Source of the DNA: CALGLS01 sp965222105
Lineage (GTDB): Bacteria; Bacteroidota; Bacteroidia; Chitinophagales; Saprospiraceae
Length of the DNA: 64,000 nt
NCBI GenBank assembly: GCA_965222105.1
Contig: CBDCTQ010000018.1
Coordinates: 1 to 64,000 of the forward strand
Direction: 5' to 3'
Shown here piece by piece: positions 27,264 to 37,485 of the stretch (within the stretch, counting starts at the first letter, position 1; every line of letters starts with the position of its first letter). The position numbers were made by a program, and so were the translations under genes. The notes under the pieces are model-generated. The model was not told the origin of the DNA and did no database searches. It saw only the letters and a program-made list of their open reading frames with translations.

Positions 27264-28016
27264 ATGGAAAAAAGATTAACCAAAAATTACCTTTCACGCC
27301 AAGTTCCTCCTGGCTTTTCGGTGAAAAATGCAGGAACGACTTTCTTGAAGTGGAGAAGTTTCTGTTTATTACTACTAGTGGGCCTCGGAGCCACACTATT
27401 GCCATACCAGCTGGTTGGGCAAAATGCTATTGAAGCTAGCGAGCAAATCTCTCCTGTTGTTTCTTATGTTCCAAAATCAGACAAAGTAACAAGCGTTAAT
27501 TATAGTTTTCATCAGAATAGAGCAGTCAACCCCTACAGTGTTAGTTATGAGTACGATATCATAAAATACGATGACTACTACACCATTTCTGCTAAGAGCT
27601 TTTTGTCGGATTTAGATCTACGGTTTGAAGAAGGGCTGGAAATGGAAACAATTGACGATGAGGTTGTTTTTCCTGTTGATCTTGTAGTTGGGCAACGGTT
27701 AGAGGACGCAGTTGTAAATTACAGAGTCAGCCTGGCTGCAAATATGAATTTGACCTATGCCATAGATCTCAGAAACAGGATTGTAACCGAAATCACATCT
27801 ATAACACATGAAGGTAAAACATATACTGCATTTGTTATTGAGTCGAGCCTTTCTCTAGTCAAGTCTCTTGGCGATGACAAAACGGTTAGCTCATCTGTTG
27901 AGTACTTAAAGGACTGGTATGTGCCTGGTTTAGGCAACATCAAGCGAGAGCGAAATGCTCAGATAAAGGCCTCGAATGGCGAGGTTTCACAACATAAATC
28001 AAAAACAACTTTCTAA
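27264..28016 (+). CDS. Secreted DUF3108/TapB-like protein, paralogue B
   Basis: This 250-aa protein differs from paralogue A by about three residues over the central 230 (for example E for K in 'GLEMET' and A for S in 'TYAIDL') and at both termini (MEKRLTKNYLSRQ, and HKSKTTF at the end). The DNA is equally similar, so duplication or gene conversion is recent. It has the same long lead before the signal segment. The 2599-aa surface protein gene follows 32 bp later. A role alongside that protein, for example in export or anchoring, is inference from the repeated pairing. Confidence 0.65.
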   Translation: MEKRLTKNYLSRQVPPGFSVKNAGTTFLKWRSFCLLLLVGLGATLLPYQLVGQNAIEASEQISPVVSYVPKSDKVTSVNYSFHQNRAVNPYSVSYEYDIIKYDDYYTISAKSFLSDLDLRFEEGLEMETIDDEVVFPVDLVVGQRLEDAVVNYRVSLAANMNLTYAIDLRNRIVTEITSITHEGKTYTAFVIESSLSLVKSLGDDKTVSSSVEYLKDWYVPGLGNIKRERNAQIKASNGEVSQHKSKTTF

Positions 28017-28048
28017 GTTAATACAAGTAAACTATTTAATAAAATACC

Positions 28049-31000
28049 ATGAACAATATATATACAATTTTAAAATTCATAGTACTATTATGTACTTTTC
28101 TGTGTTGTGCTACCATAAGTAGCCACGCACAGTATACCGTTGTAAGCAGCGGGTATGACTCATGGACTTTACAACATAATTCCTGCGGTCAGACAACCTA
28201 TGTTTATTGCATTGATTCCTACGATGAGGCGCCTCCTATTGGGCACTATTATACTTACTCCGGAGGGTATTTTTACCCAAGTAACTCCTATTACCAAACC
28301 GGGTCAGGCAACCCTATCAACTGTGACCCTTGTTACAACCAAGGGGGCGACTCTGACAACGATGGCATCTGTAATTATTCAGATTGTGCTCCATATAATA
28401 GTTCCTTACCCGCTACGCCAGGTACGAGTTGCAATGATGGCAACTCCAATACAACGAATGATGTGGTTCAATCAGATGGATGCACTTGCCAAGGTACTCC
28501 AGTTGATCCTTGTGATAATAATAACTTTACAATGGTTTGTGAAAGTAACATAAATGACCAAGGTTACTTCAATGAACCAGATTGTGAAGTAGTAGTATGT
28601 GAAGGAGATAAATTGATTTTAAGCGTCAACCCTAACGGCTATCCTACTAGTTGGACTGGTCCAAATGGTTTTACATCTAATAATAATAATGCTACATTGG
28701 CTTCAAGTATACAAGCCAATCAAGCCGGGATTTATACAGCTACGGTAGATGTAAATGGATGTGTGAAATCTAAAACCATACAAGTTATTGTAGAAAACTG
28801 TGCCCCGCCTTGTGACCCTGTTGCCATTACAGCAGTTGCTAATCCTGAAAATTGTAAAATAAGTGTAAGTTGGGATGCTTCGGGAGCAACTAGTGTCAAA
28901 CTTAAAATACAACGTCGGGTGAATGGCTCATGGGTATTGATAGAAAACTGGACGACGACGACAGCTAACCCTAAGGTGTACATGGTCACAGAGCCGGGTA
29001 AATACCGTGTTCGGGCTCGTTCTGCTGAGCCAGGTTGTGATAATTCATCAACCAATACCACCTGGAAAGCTATCAACAATGTAGCATGTACAACATGCAC
29101 CGACACGGATGGCGATGGAATTTGTGATGAAGATGACTGCGCTCCAAACGACCCTAATTTACCTACTGCACCAGGAGTTCCTTGTCCGACAGATTGCCCT
29201 GATTCGCCATTTAATGGCGGAACCATTCAGGTATCAACCGATGGTTGCTTTATTGAAAGTGTAAACCCTCCAAGTTACAATGGAGAAGACCTTGAGATCG
29301 TTTGGATCAAATCTGGAAGTGCAGACAATTGTGCAAGTGCTTTGTTGGAACTAGGCCCGATCAATGTAGGTGCTGCCTATGATGATTTTATAGCTGCCGG
29401 TGGTTTCGGTACTGCCAATCCGCAAATTGGAAACTCAAGCTGGATGTTTGCTCAAGATAACGACAACGACCTTCTTTCCTTTGATGGCGCCGACATTACC
29501 ACCCCAATCTGCTTTATGCGATGTGTACGAGTAGAAGGTTGTGAACGTTTTTGGGGAGAAGCTGGTCCTGTAGTTGTTGACTGTAGCCAGCCTTGTGACA
29601 ATCAGGGCGGAGACGCGGACGAAGATGGAATCTGCGATAATATCGACAATTGTGTAGATATATACAACCCCGATCAAGCAGATGCCGACGGCGATGGCGT
29701 TGGCGATGCTTGTGACACACCCGACGTCTGCGACGAACAAGTAGTAGCCTATTGGAATCTGGACGCCTGCGTCTCCAACAGCAGCAACGGCACCAATAGC
29801 GACTACAGCGAATTTACCGCCCAGGTAACCAATAACAGTTCATTTACAACTTCGGCTACCAACGTCCGGCGAGACCTCGGCAACCACAGTTGTACACCTG
29901 GTGTAGGTGATTCACCTGCCATGTGTATTGGTACCCAGGCAAGTTGTAGTGCCAGTGATTACAATTCGGATTGGGCCGTCAAATTCGATGTTACCATCGA
30001 CCCTGCACAGGATGGCCAACTCACCGGACTTAGCTTTTACGAAAAGGCCCCACTCAACTACGACTGGATCGGCGGCTCTTCCGGCCCCAACAACTATCCT
30101 ACAAAATACCTCCTTCGGGTGAAAAAAGATGGACAACTTATCTATGCTCAGGACGATATTGCCACTACGCAGGAATGGACGCTGGAAACTTTTGATTTTA
30201 GTGACAACGCAGCATTCGCTACTTCTTCGGCTGCTACATTTAGTTTTGAACTTAGAGGATATTGCCGGGTTGAAAATGGGGCTAGCCAAACGGTCTGGGA
30301 TCTGGACGAAATTAAAGTATCTGCCTGTAATGAGGGCAACTCACCCGACCTTACCGTTGATGTCGGACCCGATATGGAAATTTGTCCGGAAGAGCCAACC
30401 ACTATTACGGCAACGGTCAATGGTGGCGCTGATTGCGATTCAGATTGCTCAGCTTCTGATTTTGGCTCCAACCAGGTAATTGCGAGATGGAATATGGAAC
30501 AATGTTGGTCAATAAATGGCGACGAATCTTCCAGTGATTACTCCGAATTCACCTCTACTGGTGGTAACCTGGATTGTGCTGTTGTCAACAAATCAGGCTT
30601 ATACCGTGAGGCTGGAATGCACTCTTGTACCGACGATCCCGACGATGCACATCCTGGCGACGCTGTTTGTTTGGATATGAATGGCAGTAACTTCCAGGAC
30701 GATGCTGCTAAGGCACTCAGATTTGATGTTAGCCTTGACCCATCTTCCGGGCAATCAGCTATTACGCAATTAAAGTTTAAAGAATTTGCACCTCAATACT
30801 ACCTTTGGTCTCAATCGGGTTATTCCGATCAATCGGGCCTGAATAACTACCCGACCAAATTTGGTCTTCGGGTATTGAAAAATGGAGTTGAAATTTTCAA
30901 ACAAACCAATATCAATACTGCTGTAAACAACTGGCAAAATAGAACCTTTAACTTCTCTGATAACCCCGATTTCCGCACCGACGAGCCTGCCGATTTTCAC

Positions 31001-34000
31001 TTTGAATTGTTGGCGTACGCCCCTGTTGGAAATGGGTCTTCTGTTTATGCATGGGATTTAGATGATATCCGGGTGTTTGGAGCTTGTTGCACTCCTCAAT
31101 CTACTGATGAAGTTACTTATTTGTGGTCAACAGGTGAAACTTCTTCTTCCATTGAAGTAAGCCCTTCCACAACTACTACTTATTCTGTTACCGTTACCGA
31201 CTGCCTTGGAAATACGGCTACCGACCAAAAGGTGGTTGAAGTTAAAGACGGAGACAACGACGGCGTTTGTGACGATGACGATGTATGTGAAGGGCACGAC
31301 GACAACGCCGACGCCGATGGCGATGGGATCCCCGATGGTTGTGACGATTGCGATGCCAACCTGGAAGGAACAGCTTGCAACGACAACGATGACTGTACCG
31401 TCAATGACGTTTACGATGCCGAGTGCAACTGCGCCGGAACCTACGTAGACAGCGACAACGACGGCGTCTGTGATAATGACGATATCTGCGAAGGGCACGA
31501 CGACAACGCCGACGCCGATGGCGATGGGATCCCCGATGGTTGTGACGATTGCGATGCCAACCTCGAAGGAACGGCTTGCAACGACCTTGACGATTGTACT
31601 ATCAACGACGTCTACGATGCCGAATGCAATTGCGCGGGTACTTACGTAGACAGCGACAACGACGGCGTCTGTGATAACGACGATATCTGCGAAGGGCACG
31701 ACGACAATGCCGACGCCGATGGCGATGGGATCCCCGATGGTTGTGACGATTGCGATGCCAACCTCGAAGGAACGGCTTGCAACGACCTTGACAATTGTAC
31801 TATCAACGACGTCTACGATGCCGAATGCAATTGCGCGGGTACTTACGTAGACAGCGACAACGACGGCGTCTGTGATAACGACGACATCTGCGAAGGGCAC
31901 GACGACAACGCCGATGCCGATGGCGATGGGATCCCCGATGGTTGTGACGATTGCGATGCCAACCTGGAAGGCACCGCTTGTAACGACAACGATGACTGTA
32001 CGGTCAATGACGTTTACGATGCCGAGTGCAACTGCGCCGGAACCTACGTAGACAGCGACAACGACGGCGTTTGTGATAACGACGACATCTGCGAAGGTCA
32101 TGACGACAACGCCGATGCCGATGGCGATGGGATCCCCGATGGTTGTGACGATTGCGATGCCAACCTCGAAGGAACGGCTTGCAACGACCTTGACGATTGT
32201 ACTATCAACGACGTCTACGATGCCGAATGCAATTGCGCGGGTACTTACGTAGACAGCGACAACGACGGCGTCTGTGATAACGACGACATCTGCGAAGGGC
32301 ACGACGACAACGCCGACGCCGATGGCGATGGGATCCCCGATGGTTGTGACGATTGCGATGCCAACCTGGAAGGCACCGCTTGTAACGACAACGATGACTG
32401 TACGGTCAATGACGTTTACGATGCCGAGTGCAACTGCGCCGGAACCTACGTAGACAGCGACAACGACGGCGTCTGTGACAATGACGACAACTGTGTTGAT
32501 GTACCAAACCCAAATCAGGAAGACAGCAATAATAATGGCATTGGCGATGCCTGCGAGCCTGTTTGCAATGATCTTTTGATCGGGTACACTGGCGATTGCA
32601 ACGATCCTGATGACTGTTTCGATCCTGTAACAATTGCAGATTGTTTGACAGATGTGACAGGCGTTTGTCCTTCAAACGGAGAGCTTGGAGCATCTTGCAA
32701 TAATGACATTATCTGTATTCAGAGTATGGTGAATGATTGGGAATTTTCTATGACTGCTGCCAACGAGTTTGAATTCACTGGGTTTATTGCTGACCTATTG
32801 TATCCAACTGATGGTACTAGCGCTGGAACCACTCCCAATCTGGAAACCTGTCCGACAACTTTCGATGTTAAGATCAGTATTTTTGTTGATGGTAACCTGG
32901 AGGATCAGCAAACAGTTTCAGTACCTGAAAACCAGATTACTACGTTCCCGATTTTAGTGCCAAATCCAATTGCAGTTGGAACGGGTGCTACGTTAAAAGT
33001 TGTACTTGAAGGACAGCCAGTTTCTGGCGACTGCGACTTGATTGAGTTGGCTGCTTTGGATGTGTACGGCTGTTGCGGACAAGATCCATGTGCAGACCTG
33101 GGAGGAGATACCGACGGCGACGGCATTTGTGACTTAGAAGATTGTGCTCCTGGAAATGCCCAGTTACCTACTACTCCTGGAACCCCATGTGACGATGGTA
33201 ACCCAATGACCATCAATGATGTAGTCCAAGCTGATGGATGTACCTGTGAAGGAGAAGAGCAAATCATTAAGATCTCGATCAATGATGTAACGGTTTTTGA
33301 AGAAGACGGAATTGCCGTGTTAGAAGTTTGTCTGGATCAGGTATCCGGTTCTGATGTTACGGTAGACTATGCTACTTCTGACGGTTCCGCTATAGCCGGA
33401 AGTGACTACGTTGCCGAAACGGGGCAGGTGATCATTCTGGCTGGTGAGCTTTGCGCTGAAATAGAAATTGACATCATCGACGACGAGGATCCGGAAAACC
33501 CGGAAGTACTGGATGTAATTCTAAGCAATCCTCCCGCCGGGGTTGAGGTTGAAGACGATAAAGGAACCATCACCATACTGGATTCTGATGAGCCGGTCGA
33601 CGATTGTGATGCTATTGTTATCGAATTGGTGGATGGCGACATCCTCACCTACGGCTACAATGCTCCTATTGTTATCGTCACCGTATTCGACGAGGCCTGG
33701 AACCCTATCTTTGACAGCGGTATGTTGACCAACAACGAACCACAGACCATCCCCGGTTTGCCGGAAGGCGGATACCACGTTTTTGTGAAAACATACGACG
33801 CCAACTGGCAGCCACTCTGCAACGAGCACAAGATCATAAAGATCGAGGGGGAGCCGGAAGTTTGTGCGGATCGGGATGCGACTAATTTAACAACTTGTGA
33901 AGACGTTTTTGGAGGTGTTACCTATGGTGGATTCCTTCGGATTGTGGGACAGGATCATTTTTACAACTTTGAAAATGGCAGACTCCAGGAGTTTGTCGAC

Positions 34001-35848
34001 GGAACAGCTAAACTAACTGGTCAATGGGTCAACCGCTCTAATCCGGACCTGGCTTTTAAACTGGAGTTGGATCTGACCGGTCGTACCGGCGAAGTTCCGG
34101 GCCGCGGCCCTAAGTTGAGCGAATGTCTGACTCCCGATTACAATAGCTTCTATTACTACCGCGATTTTACAGGTACGCTGACAGGACTTGGCCTTGCAGA
34201 AGGAGCCTTGCTGGAATTGTCGGAATTTGACGTGGACGCCGATTTTCAGGTGGGTGTAGGAGCTAACCATACCGGAGGGGCGGAAGTACTAGGTGCTAGC
34301 GCCTGGTTGGAAGCAGTTGTAATTCAACAACCGAATGGTAGTTTGAATATTGTTTTATCTGATGATGGAAAAAGTGAAGCGGATATCAATATCGAACTTT
34401 CAGGTTCTGTGCACGATTGTCCGGTCATTGACCCCCCATCAATTTGCATCGAACGGGAGGCAACTAATGTCCATGCCTGCCCGCAAACAAATGGGGGAGA
34501 GGCCTATGGTGGTTATCTCGAAATCGTAGGTCAGGACTTCTTTTACAACCTCAAACTGGGGCAAATGATAGAGTACGATGATGGTACTGCTGTATTGACA
34601 GGGAAATGGATCAATCGAACCAACCCGAACCTGGCTTTCGACCTAATCGTTTACCTTGACGGTAAAACGTCGGTTGCTGAACCCGGCGCTCCTAATGAGC
34701 ATACTTGCCTGAATCCCAATACCGAGGAGTTTTACTACTACACGCAAACTTCCGGTAAACTCATCGGCCTGCCTGGCCCCGCCAACGGCGCATGGATTGA
34801 ATTGAGTCGTTATGGAACCCCATTCCAGATCGGAGTGGGTGCCAACGACACCGGTGTGCTCGAAGTATTTGGTGCAAGTGCCTGGTTGGCTGGAACAATC
34901 GTTCAACAGCCTTCAACCGGATTCCAAATTCAATTTGGAAGACCGGAAACCATCGGCGACATCAACATCGAACTCTCCGGCGATCCCGAAGCATGCGTGC
35001 CCGACGACGCTGCCCAGAACACCCCATGTGGCACCACCGTCACCCCGGGCAACGGCACCCTCACCATCGGCGGCTACAGTGAGCCCATCTCCATCGTTCA
35101 GGTATTCGAGGTCAATGGTGGCTGGTCATTGGTATACAGCTGTGCGGGCGATTGCCCAAATCCATTGACCATCGACAATCTGAATGAAGGCACCTATTTT
35201 GTCAACGTCAAACTGTTTGACGAAAACTGGATGCCAGTTTGTAATACCATTGCAGACTTTTACACAGTCGACCACAGCTCCGGCCTCGAAGGGCAAAGCA
35301 GCCCGTTCCTTTTCTTTACGGCAAGTAAAACAGGACGAGAAGTCGCCCTCAACTGGACGGTGAACACTGCCTACAAAACGGATTACTTCATCGCTGAACG
35401 ATCCGCTGACGGACTCACCTTCGAGGAGATCATCGACCTGGACAATGCCTACGACACCTACGATCCGGTCAACTACCAGGATATAGACAATGCACCGGCT
35501 ATGGGTAGAAATTATTACCGGCTCAAGCAGGTCTTCGCCAATGGAACCTACCGTTATTCCAACGTTGAAACCATTGATTTCGACATCGACCTGATCGACT
35601 TTGCGGTGTATCCGAACCCAACCTCTGAAAGGATATTCATCAACCTGAAGGAGTATACTGGCATCCCGGGACAGATACAGATCACCAACGCCCTTGGCCA
35701 GGTGATGGATCAAGTCCAGATCGACGGGCTGTCAGCCGAACCGGTTGGCTTCGACGTGGATACCTACCCGGCAGGGATGTACCACGTCAACGTCAATCTG
35801 GATGGCCGCAAGCAATTGACCAAGTTGTTTGTCAAAGCCAGAAAATAG
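28049..35848 (+). CDS. Giant T9SS-sorted multidomain surface protein (2599 aa)
   Basis: The N-terminus (signal peptide, Tyr/Ser-rich domain, Asp-repeat) is a close paralogue of the 861-aa protein, with an extra PKD/Ig-like insert (about 155-250) before the FN3-like domain. Then follow two copies of the ~190-aa Cys domain (about 561-761 and 807-1015), six 67-aa TSP3-like repeats (about 1069-1470), a Cys-containing beta domain, a Calx-beta domain (about 1737-1848), an ~80-aa domain, a tandem pair of ~185-aa domains (about 1937-2126 and 2132-2316), another ~80-aa domain, the FN3-like pre-sorting domain and a T9SS tail (VYPNPTSERIF…KLFVKARK). The many DxDxDG loops predict heavy calcium binding and a rigid stalk. 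Function is probably adhesion (inference). Confidence 0.85.
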   Translation: MNNIYTILKFIVLLCTFLCCATISSHAQYTVVSSGYDSWTLQHNSCGQTTYVYCIDSYDEAPPIGHYYTYSGGYFYPSNSYYQTGSGNPINCDPCYNQGGDSDNDGICNYSDCAPYNSSLPATPGTSCNDGNSNTTNDVVQSDGCTCQGTPVDPCDNNNFTMVCESNINDQGYFNEPDCEVVVCEGDKLILSVNPNGYPTSWTGPNGFTSNNNNATLASSIQANQAGIYTATVDVNGCVKSKTIQVIVENCAPPCDPVAITAVANPENCKISVSWDASGATSVKLKIQRRVNGSWVLIENWTTTTANPKVYMVTEPGKYRVRARSAEPGCDNSSTNTTWKAINNVACTTCTDTDGDGICDEDDCAPNDPNLPTAPGVPCPTDCPDSPFNGGTIQVSTDGCFIESVNPPSYNGEDLEIVWIKSGSADNCASALLELGPINVGAAYDDFIAAGGFGTANPQIGNSSWMFAQDNDNDLLSFDGADITTPICFMRCVRVEGCERFWGEAGPVVVDCSQPCDNQGGDADEDGICDNIDNCVDIYNPDQADADGDGVGDACDTPDVCDEQVVAYWNLDACVSNSSNGTNSDYSEFTAQVTNNSSFTTSATNVRRDLGNHSCTPGVGDSPAMCIGTQASCSASDYNSDWAVKFDVTIDPAQDGQLTGLSFYEKAPLNYDWIGGSSGPNNYPTKYLLRVKKDGQLIYAQDDIATTQEWTLETFDFSDNAAFATSSAATFSFELRGYCRVENGASQTVWDLDEIKVSACNEGNSPDLTVDVGPDMEICPEEPTTITATVNGGADCDSDCSASDFGSNQVIARWNMEQCWSINGDESSSDYSEFTSTGGNLDCAVVNKSGLYREAGMHSCTDDPDDAHPGDAVCLDMNGSNFQDDAAKALRFDVSLDPSSGQSAITQLKFKEFAPQYYLWSQSGYSDQSGLNNYPTKFGLRVLKNGVEIFKQTNINTAVNNWQNRTFNFSDNPDFRTDEPADFHFELLAYAPVGNGSSVYAWDLDDIRVFGACCTPQSTDEVTYLWSTGETSSSIEVSPSTTTTYSVTVTDCLGNTATDQKVVEVKDGDNDGVCDDDDVCEGHDDNADADGDGIPDGCDDCDANLEGTACNDNDDCTVNDVYDAECNCAGTYVDSDNDGVCDNDDICEGHDDNADADGDGIPDGCDDCDANLEGTACNDLDDCTINDVYDAECNCAGTYVDSDNDGVCDNDDICEGHDDNADADGDGIPDGCDDCDANLEGTACNDLDNCTINDVYDAECNCAGTYVDSDNDGVCDNDDICEGHDDNADADGDGIPDGCDDCDANLEGTACNDNDDCTVNDVYDAECNCAGTYVDSDNDGVCDNDDICEGHDDNADADGDGIPDGCDDCDANLEGTACNDLDDCTINDVYDAECNCAGTYVDSDNDGVCDNDDICEGHDDNADADGDGIPDGCDDCDANLEGTACNDNDDCTVNDVYDAECNCAGTYVDSDNDGVCDNDDNCVDVPNPNQEDSNNNGIGDACEPVCNDLLIGYTGDCNDPDDCFDPVTIADCLTDVTGVCPSNGELGASCNNDIICIQSMVNDWEFSMTAANEFEFTGFIADLLYPTDGTSAGTTPNLETCPTTFDVKISIFVDGNLEDQQTVSVPENQITTFPILVPNPIAVGTGATLKVVLEGQPVSGDCDLIELAALDVYGCCGQDPCADLGGDTDGDGICDLEDCAPGNAQLPTTPGTPCDDGNPMTINDVVQADGCTCEGEEQIIKISINDVTVFEEDGIAVLEVCLDQVSGSDVTVDYATSDGSAIAGSDYVAETGQVIILAGELCAEIEIDIIDDEDPENPEVLDVILSNPPAGVEVEDDKGTITILDSDEPVDDCDAIVIELVDGDILTYGYNAPIVIVTVFDEAWNPIFDSGMLTNNEPQTIPGLPEGGYHVFVKTYDANWQPLCNEHKIIKIEGEPEVCADRDATNLTTCEDVFGGVTYGGFLRIVGQDHFYNFENGRLQEFVDGTAKLTGQWVNRSNPDLAFKLELDLTGRTGEVPGRGPKLSECLTPDYNSFYYYRDFTGTLTGLGLAEGALLELSEFDVDADFQVGVGANHTGGAEVLGASAWLEAVVIQQPNGSLNIVLSDDGKSEADINIELSGSVHDCPVIDPPSICIEREATNVHACPQTNGGEAYGGYLEIVGQDFFYNLKLGQMIEYDDGTAVLTGKWINRTNPNLAFDLIVYLDGKTSVAEPGAPNEHTCLNPNTEEFYYYTQTSGKLIGLPGPANGAWIELSRYGTPFQIGVGANDTGVLEVFGASAWLAGTIVQQPSTGFQIQFGRPETIGDINIELSGDPEACVPDDAAQNTPCGTTVTPGNGTLTIGGYSEPISIVQVFEVNGGWSLVYSCAGDCPNPLTIDNLNEGTYFVNVKLFDENWMPVCNTIADFYTVDHSSGLEGQSSPFLFFTASKTGREVALNWTVNTAYKTDYFIAERSADGLTFEEIIDLDNAYDTYDPVNYQDIDNAPAMGRNYYRLKQVFANGTYRYSNVETIDFDIDLIDFAVYPNPTSERIFINLKEYTGIPGQIQITNALGQVMDQVQIDGLSAEPVGFDVDTYPAGMYHVNVNLDGRKQLTKLFVKARK
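31253..32458 (+). repeat. Six tandem 201-bp (67-aa) TSP3-like repeats
   Basis: Units of exactly 201 bp start DNDGVCDNDDICEGHDDN. Two variants occur: A (NDNDDCTVND) and B (NDLDDCTIND, once NDLDNC), in the order A-B-B-A-B-A. The codons within a variant are almost identical, so the array grew by duplicating one- and two-unit blocks. Each unit supplies several calcium-binding loops and paired cysteines. Confidence 0.9.
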
Positions 35849-36297
35849 ATCGTTTTTCATATAGGAATTGAAAAGGGGCTGCCTTCACACTTGAGGGCAG
35901 CCCTTTTCAATTCATGGGACTAGAATGTAATATTGTTGGTGTCAGTATTGTAAGATTACTTTTGATGATTCGATGTCATCAGGCCTAATGCTGGGTTGGT
36001 GTATATAGAGAGAAGGCCATATTTGCTGTAAATATATAAAGTTTTAATATTTCGACATAGAAAAAGATATTAATTTTTCATTTTTTTTCGTTTCCATCCG
36101 GTATTCAATGGAAGGAGAGGCAAAAATTGCTTTTATTTGTCGCCTAAATGTCTCAAAGCAGTTTATAAATGAATGTTGTCATTTACAATCAGCCAGCAGA
36201 TGCAGCGTTGTAGAAAAGATAGAAATACTTCCTATGTTCATTTCTGGCACAAACTTTACAGATATTCCGTATGCGTTTTGACAAATGTTCTCCGTCT
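35849..36297. other. Intergenic region before the PorV-like gene
   Basis: These 449 bp contain the hairpin at 35865-35913. The rest is AT-rich, with no gene and no convincing TAnnTTTG box before the start at 36298. Confidence 0.4.
35865..35913 (+). terminator. Long terminator-like hairpin after the 2599-aa gene
   Basis: GAATTGAAAAGGGGCTGCC is complementary, with one bulge, to GGGCAGCCCTTTTCAATTC across an 11-nt loop. The stem shares the AAGGGGCTGCC core with the terminator of the previous cassette. The symmetrical A/T arms suggest a bidirectional terminator. Confidence 0.75.
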
Positions 36298-37410
36298 ATG
36301 CGAAAAATTAAGACCCTTTTTCTCGTTTGCTTATTTTTATTTGTTGGATTTGGAATGGCTTGGTCCCAGGTCAAATTCAGCAACGACTTCCTGGCTATAG
36401 GGGTCGGCGTCCGCGCCCAGGGAATGGGCAGTACCCATGTGGGATTTGCCGATGACATTACCGCCGGCTACTGGAACCCCGCCGGTTTGACGCAAGTCAC
36501 CTCCCCCCTTCAGGTGGGCGCCATGCATGCCGAATGGTTTGGCTCTGTGGCCAATTACGACTTTATCAGCATGGCCAAGCCCATGAATTCTGAAAAAAAT
36601 TCCGTTTTGGGCCTGACCATTATCCGCTTGGGCATCGACCAAATACCCAATACTTTCAACCTGGTGGACAAAGACGGCAGCATCAACTACGACCGGGTAA
36701 CCGAGTTTTCCGCCGCCGACTACGCCTTTTTGGTATCCTATGGCCGGAATATCAAGATCAAGGACCGCACGCTATCCCTAGGTGGCAACGCCAAGATCAT
36801 CCGACGGGTTGTCGGCTCCTTTGCCGGTGCCTGGGGCTTTGGCCTTGACTTTGGCGCCCAATACCGGATCGGCGAAAAATGGCAATTCGGATTTATGGCC
36901 AGAGATGTCACCACCACCTTCAACGCCTGGTCTTTCTCCTTTACCGATCGGGAAAAAGAAGTCCTCGACATCACCGGCAATGAAATACCCGAAAACAGCG
37001 TCGAAATAACCCGCCCCCGATTCCTCCTGGGGATGGCTCACAAATCCCGCATCGGCGAAAACGTCAGCCTGATGGCCGCCTTCGACCTCGACTTCACTAC
37101 CGATGGCCAACGCAACGTATTGGTCAGCTCCGAGTCATTCAACATGGACCCCCATGCCGGCCTGGAACTGGGCTACAAAGATTTCATTTTCATAAGAGGC
37201 GGCATCAGCAATTTCCAAAAAGTACTCGACGATGACGATGGCACCTCCGAACTTTGGGACTTCCAGCCTCATTTTGGGGTGGGAATCGTCCTCGGCCGGT
37301 TTACCATCGACTATGCTCAAACCAATATCGGCAACGTCGGCGTTTTGGAGCCATCCAACCTCTTTTCCGTCAAAATCGATTTCAAAAACAAGAAAAAAGC
37401 GGGGAGTTAA
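36298..37410 (+). CDS. PorV/PorQ-family outer-membrane protein (PorV2-like)
   Basis: The frame is open from 36271, but the ATG at 36298 starts a good signal peptide (MRKIKTLFLVCLFLFVGFGMAWSQ), giving 370 aa. The mature N-terminus 'FLAIGVGVRAQGMGSTHVGFADDITAGYWNPAGL' is the hallmark of PorV/PorQ proteins, which are FadL-like 14-stranded barrels. PorV shuttles T9SS cargo from the translocon to the attachment complex. This copy may be a second, paralogous PorV, as many Bacteroidota encode several. Its location among T9SS cargo genes fits. The C-terminus ends in a barrel strand (LFSVKIDFKNKK). Confidence 0.83.
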   Translation: MRKIKTLFLVCLFLFVGFGMAWSQVKFSNDFLAIGVGVRAQGMGSTHVGFADDITAGYWNPAGLTQVTSPLQVGAMHAEWFGSVANYDFISMAKPMNSEKNSVLGLTIIRLGIDQIPNTFNLVDKDGSINYDRVTEFSAADYAFLVSYGRNIKIKDRTLSLGGNAKIIRRVVGSFAGAWGFGLDFGAQYRIGEKWQFGFMARDVTTTFNAWSFSFTDREKEVLDITGNEIPENSVEITRPRFLLGMAHKSRIGENVSLMAAFDLDFTTDGQRNVLVSSESFNMDPHAGLELGYKDFIFIRGGISNFQKVLDDDDGTSELWDFQPHFGVGIVLGRFTIDYAQTNIGNVGVLEPSNLFSVKIDFKNKKKAGS

Positions 37411-37485
37411 AAAGTTCAAGCCCAAGAGCAAAGGTTGAAGTTCAATCCAGCAAAGGCAAACAAACATCAGCATATTAATCATCAA

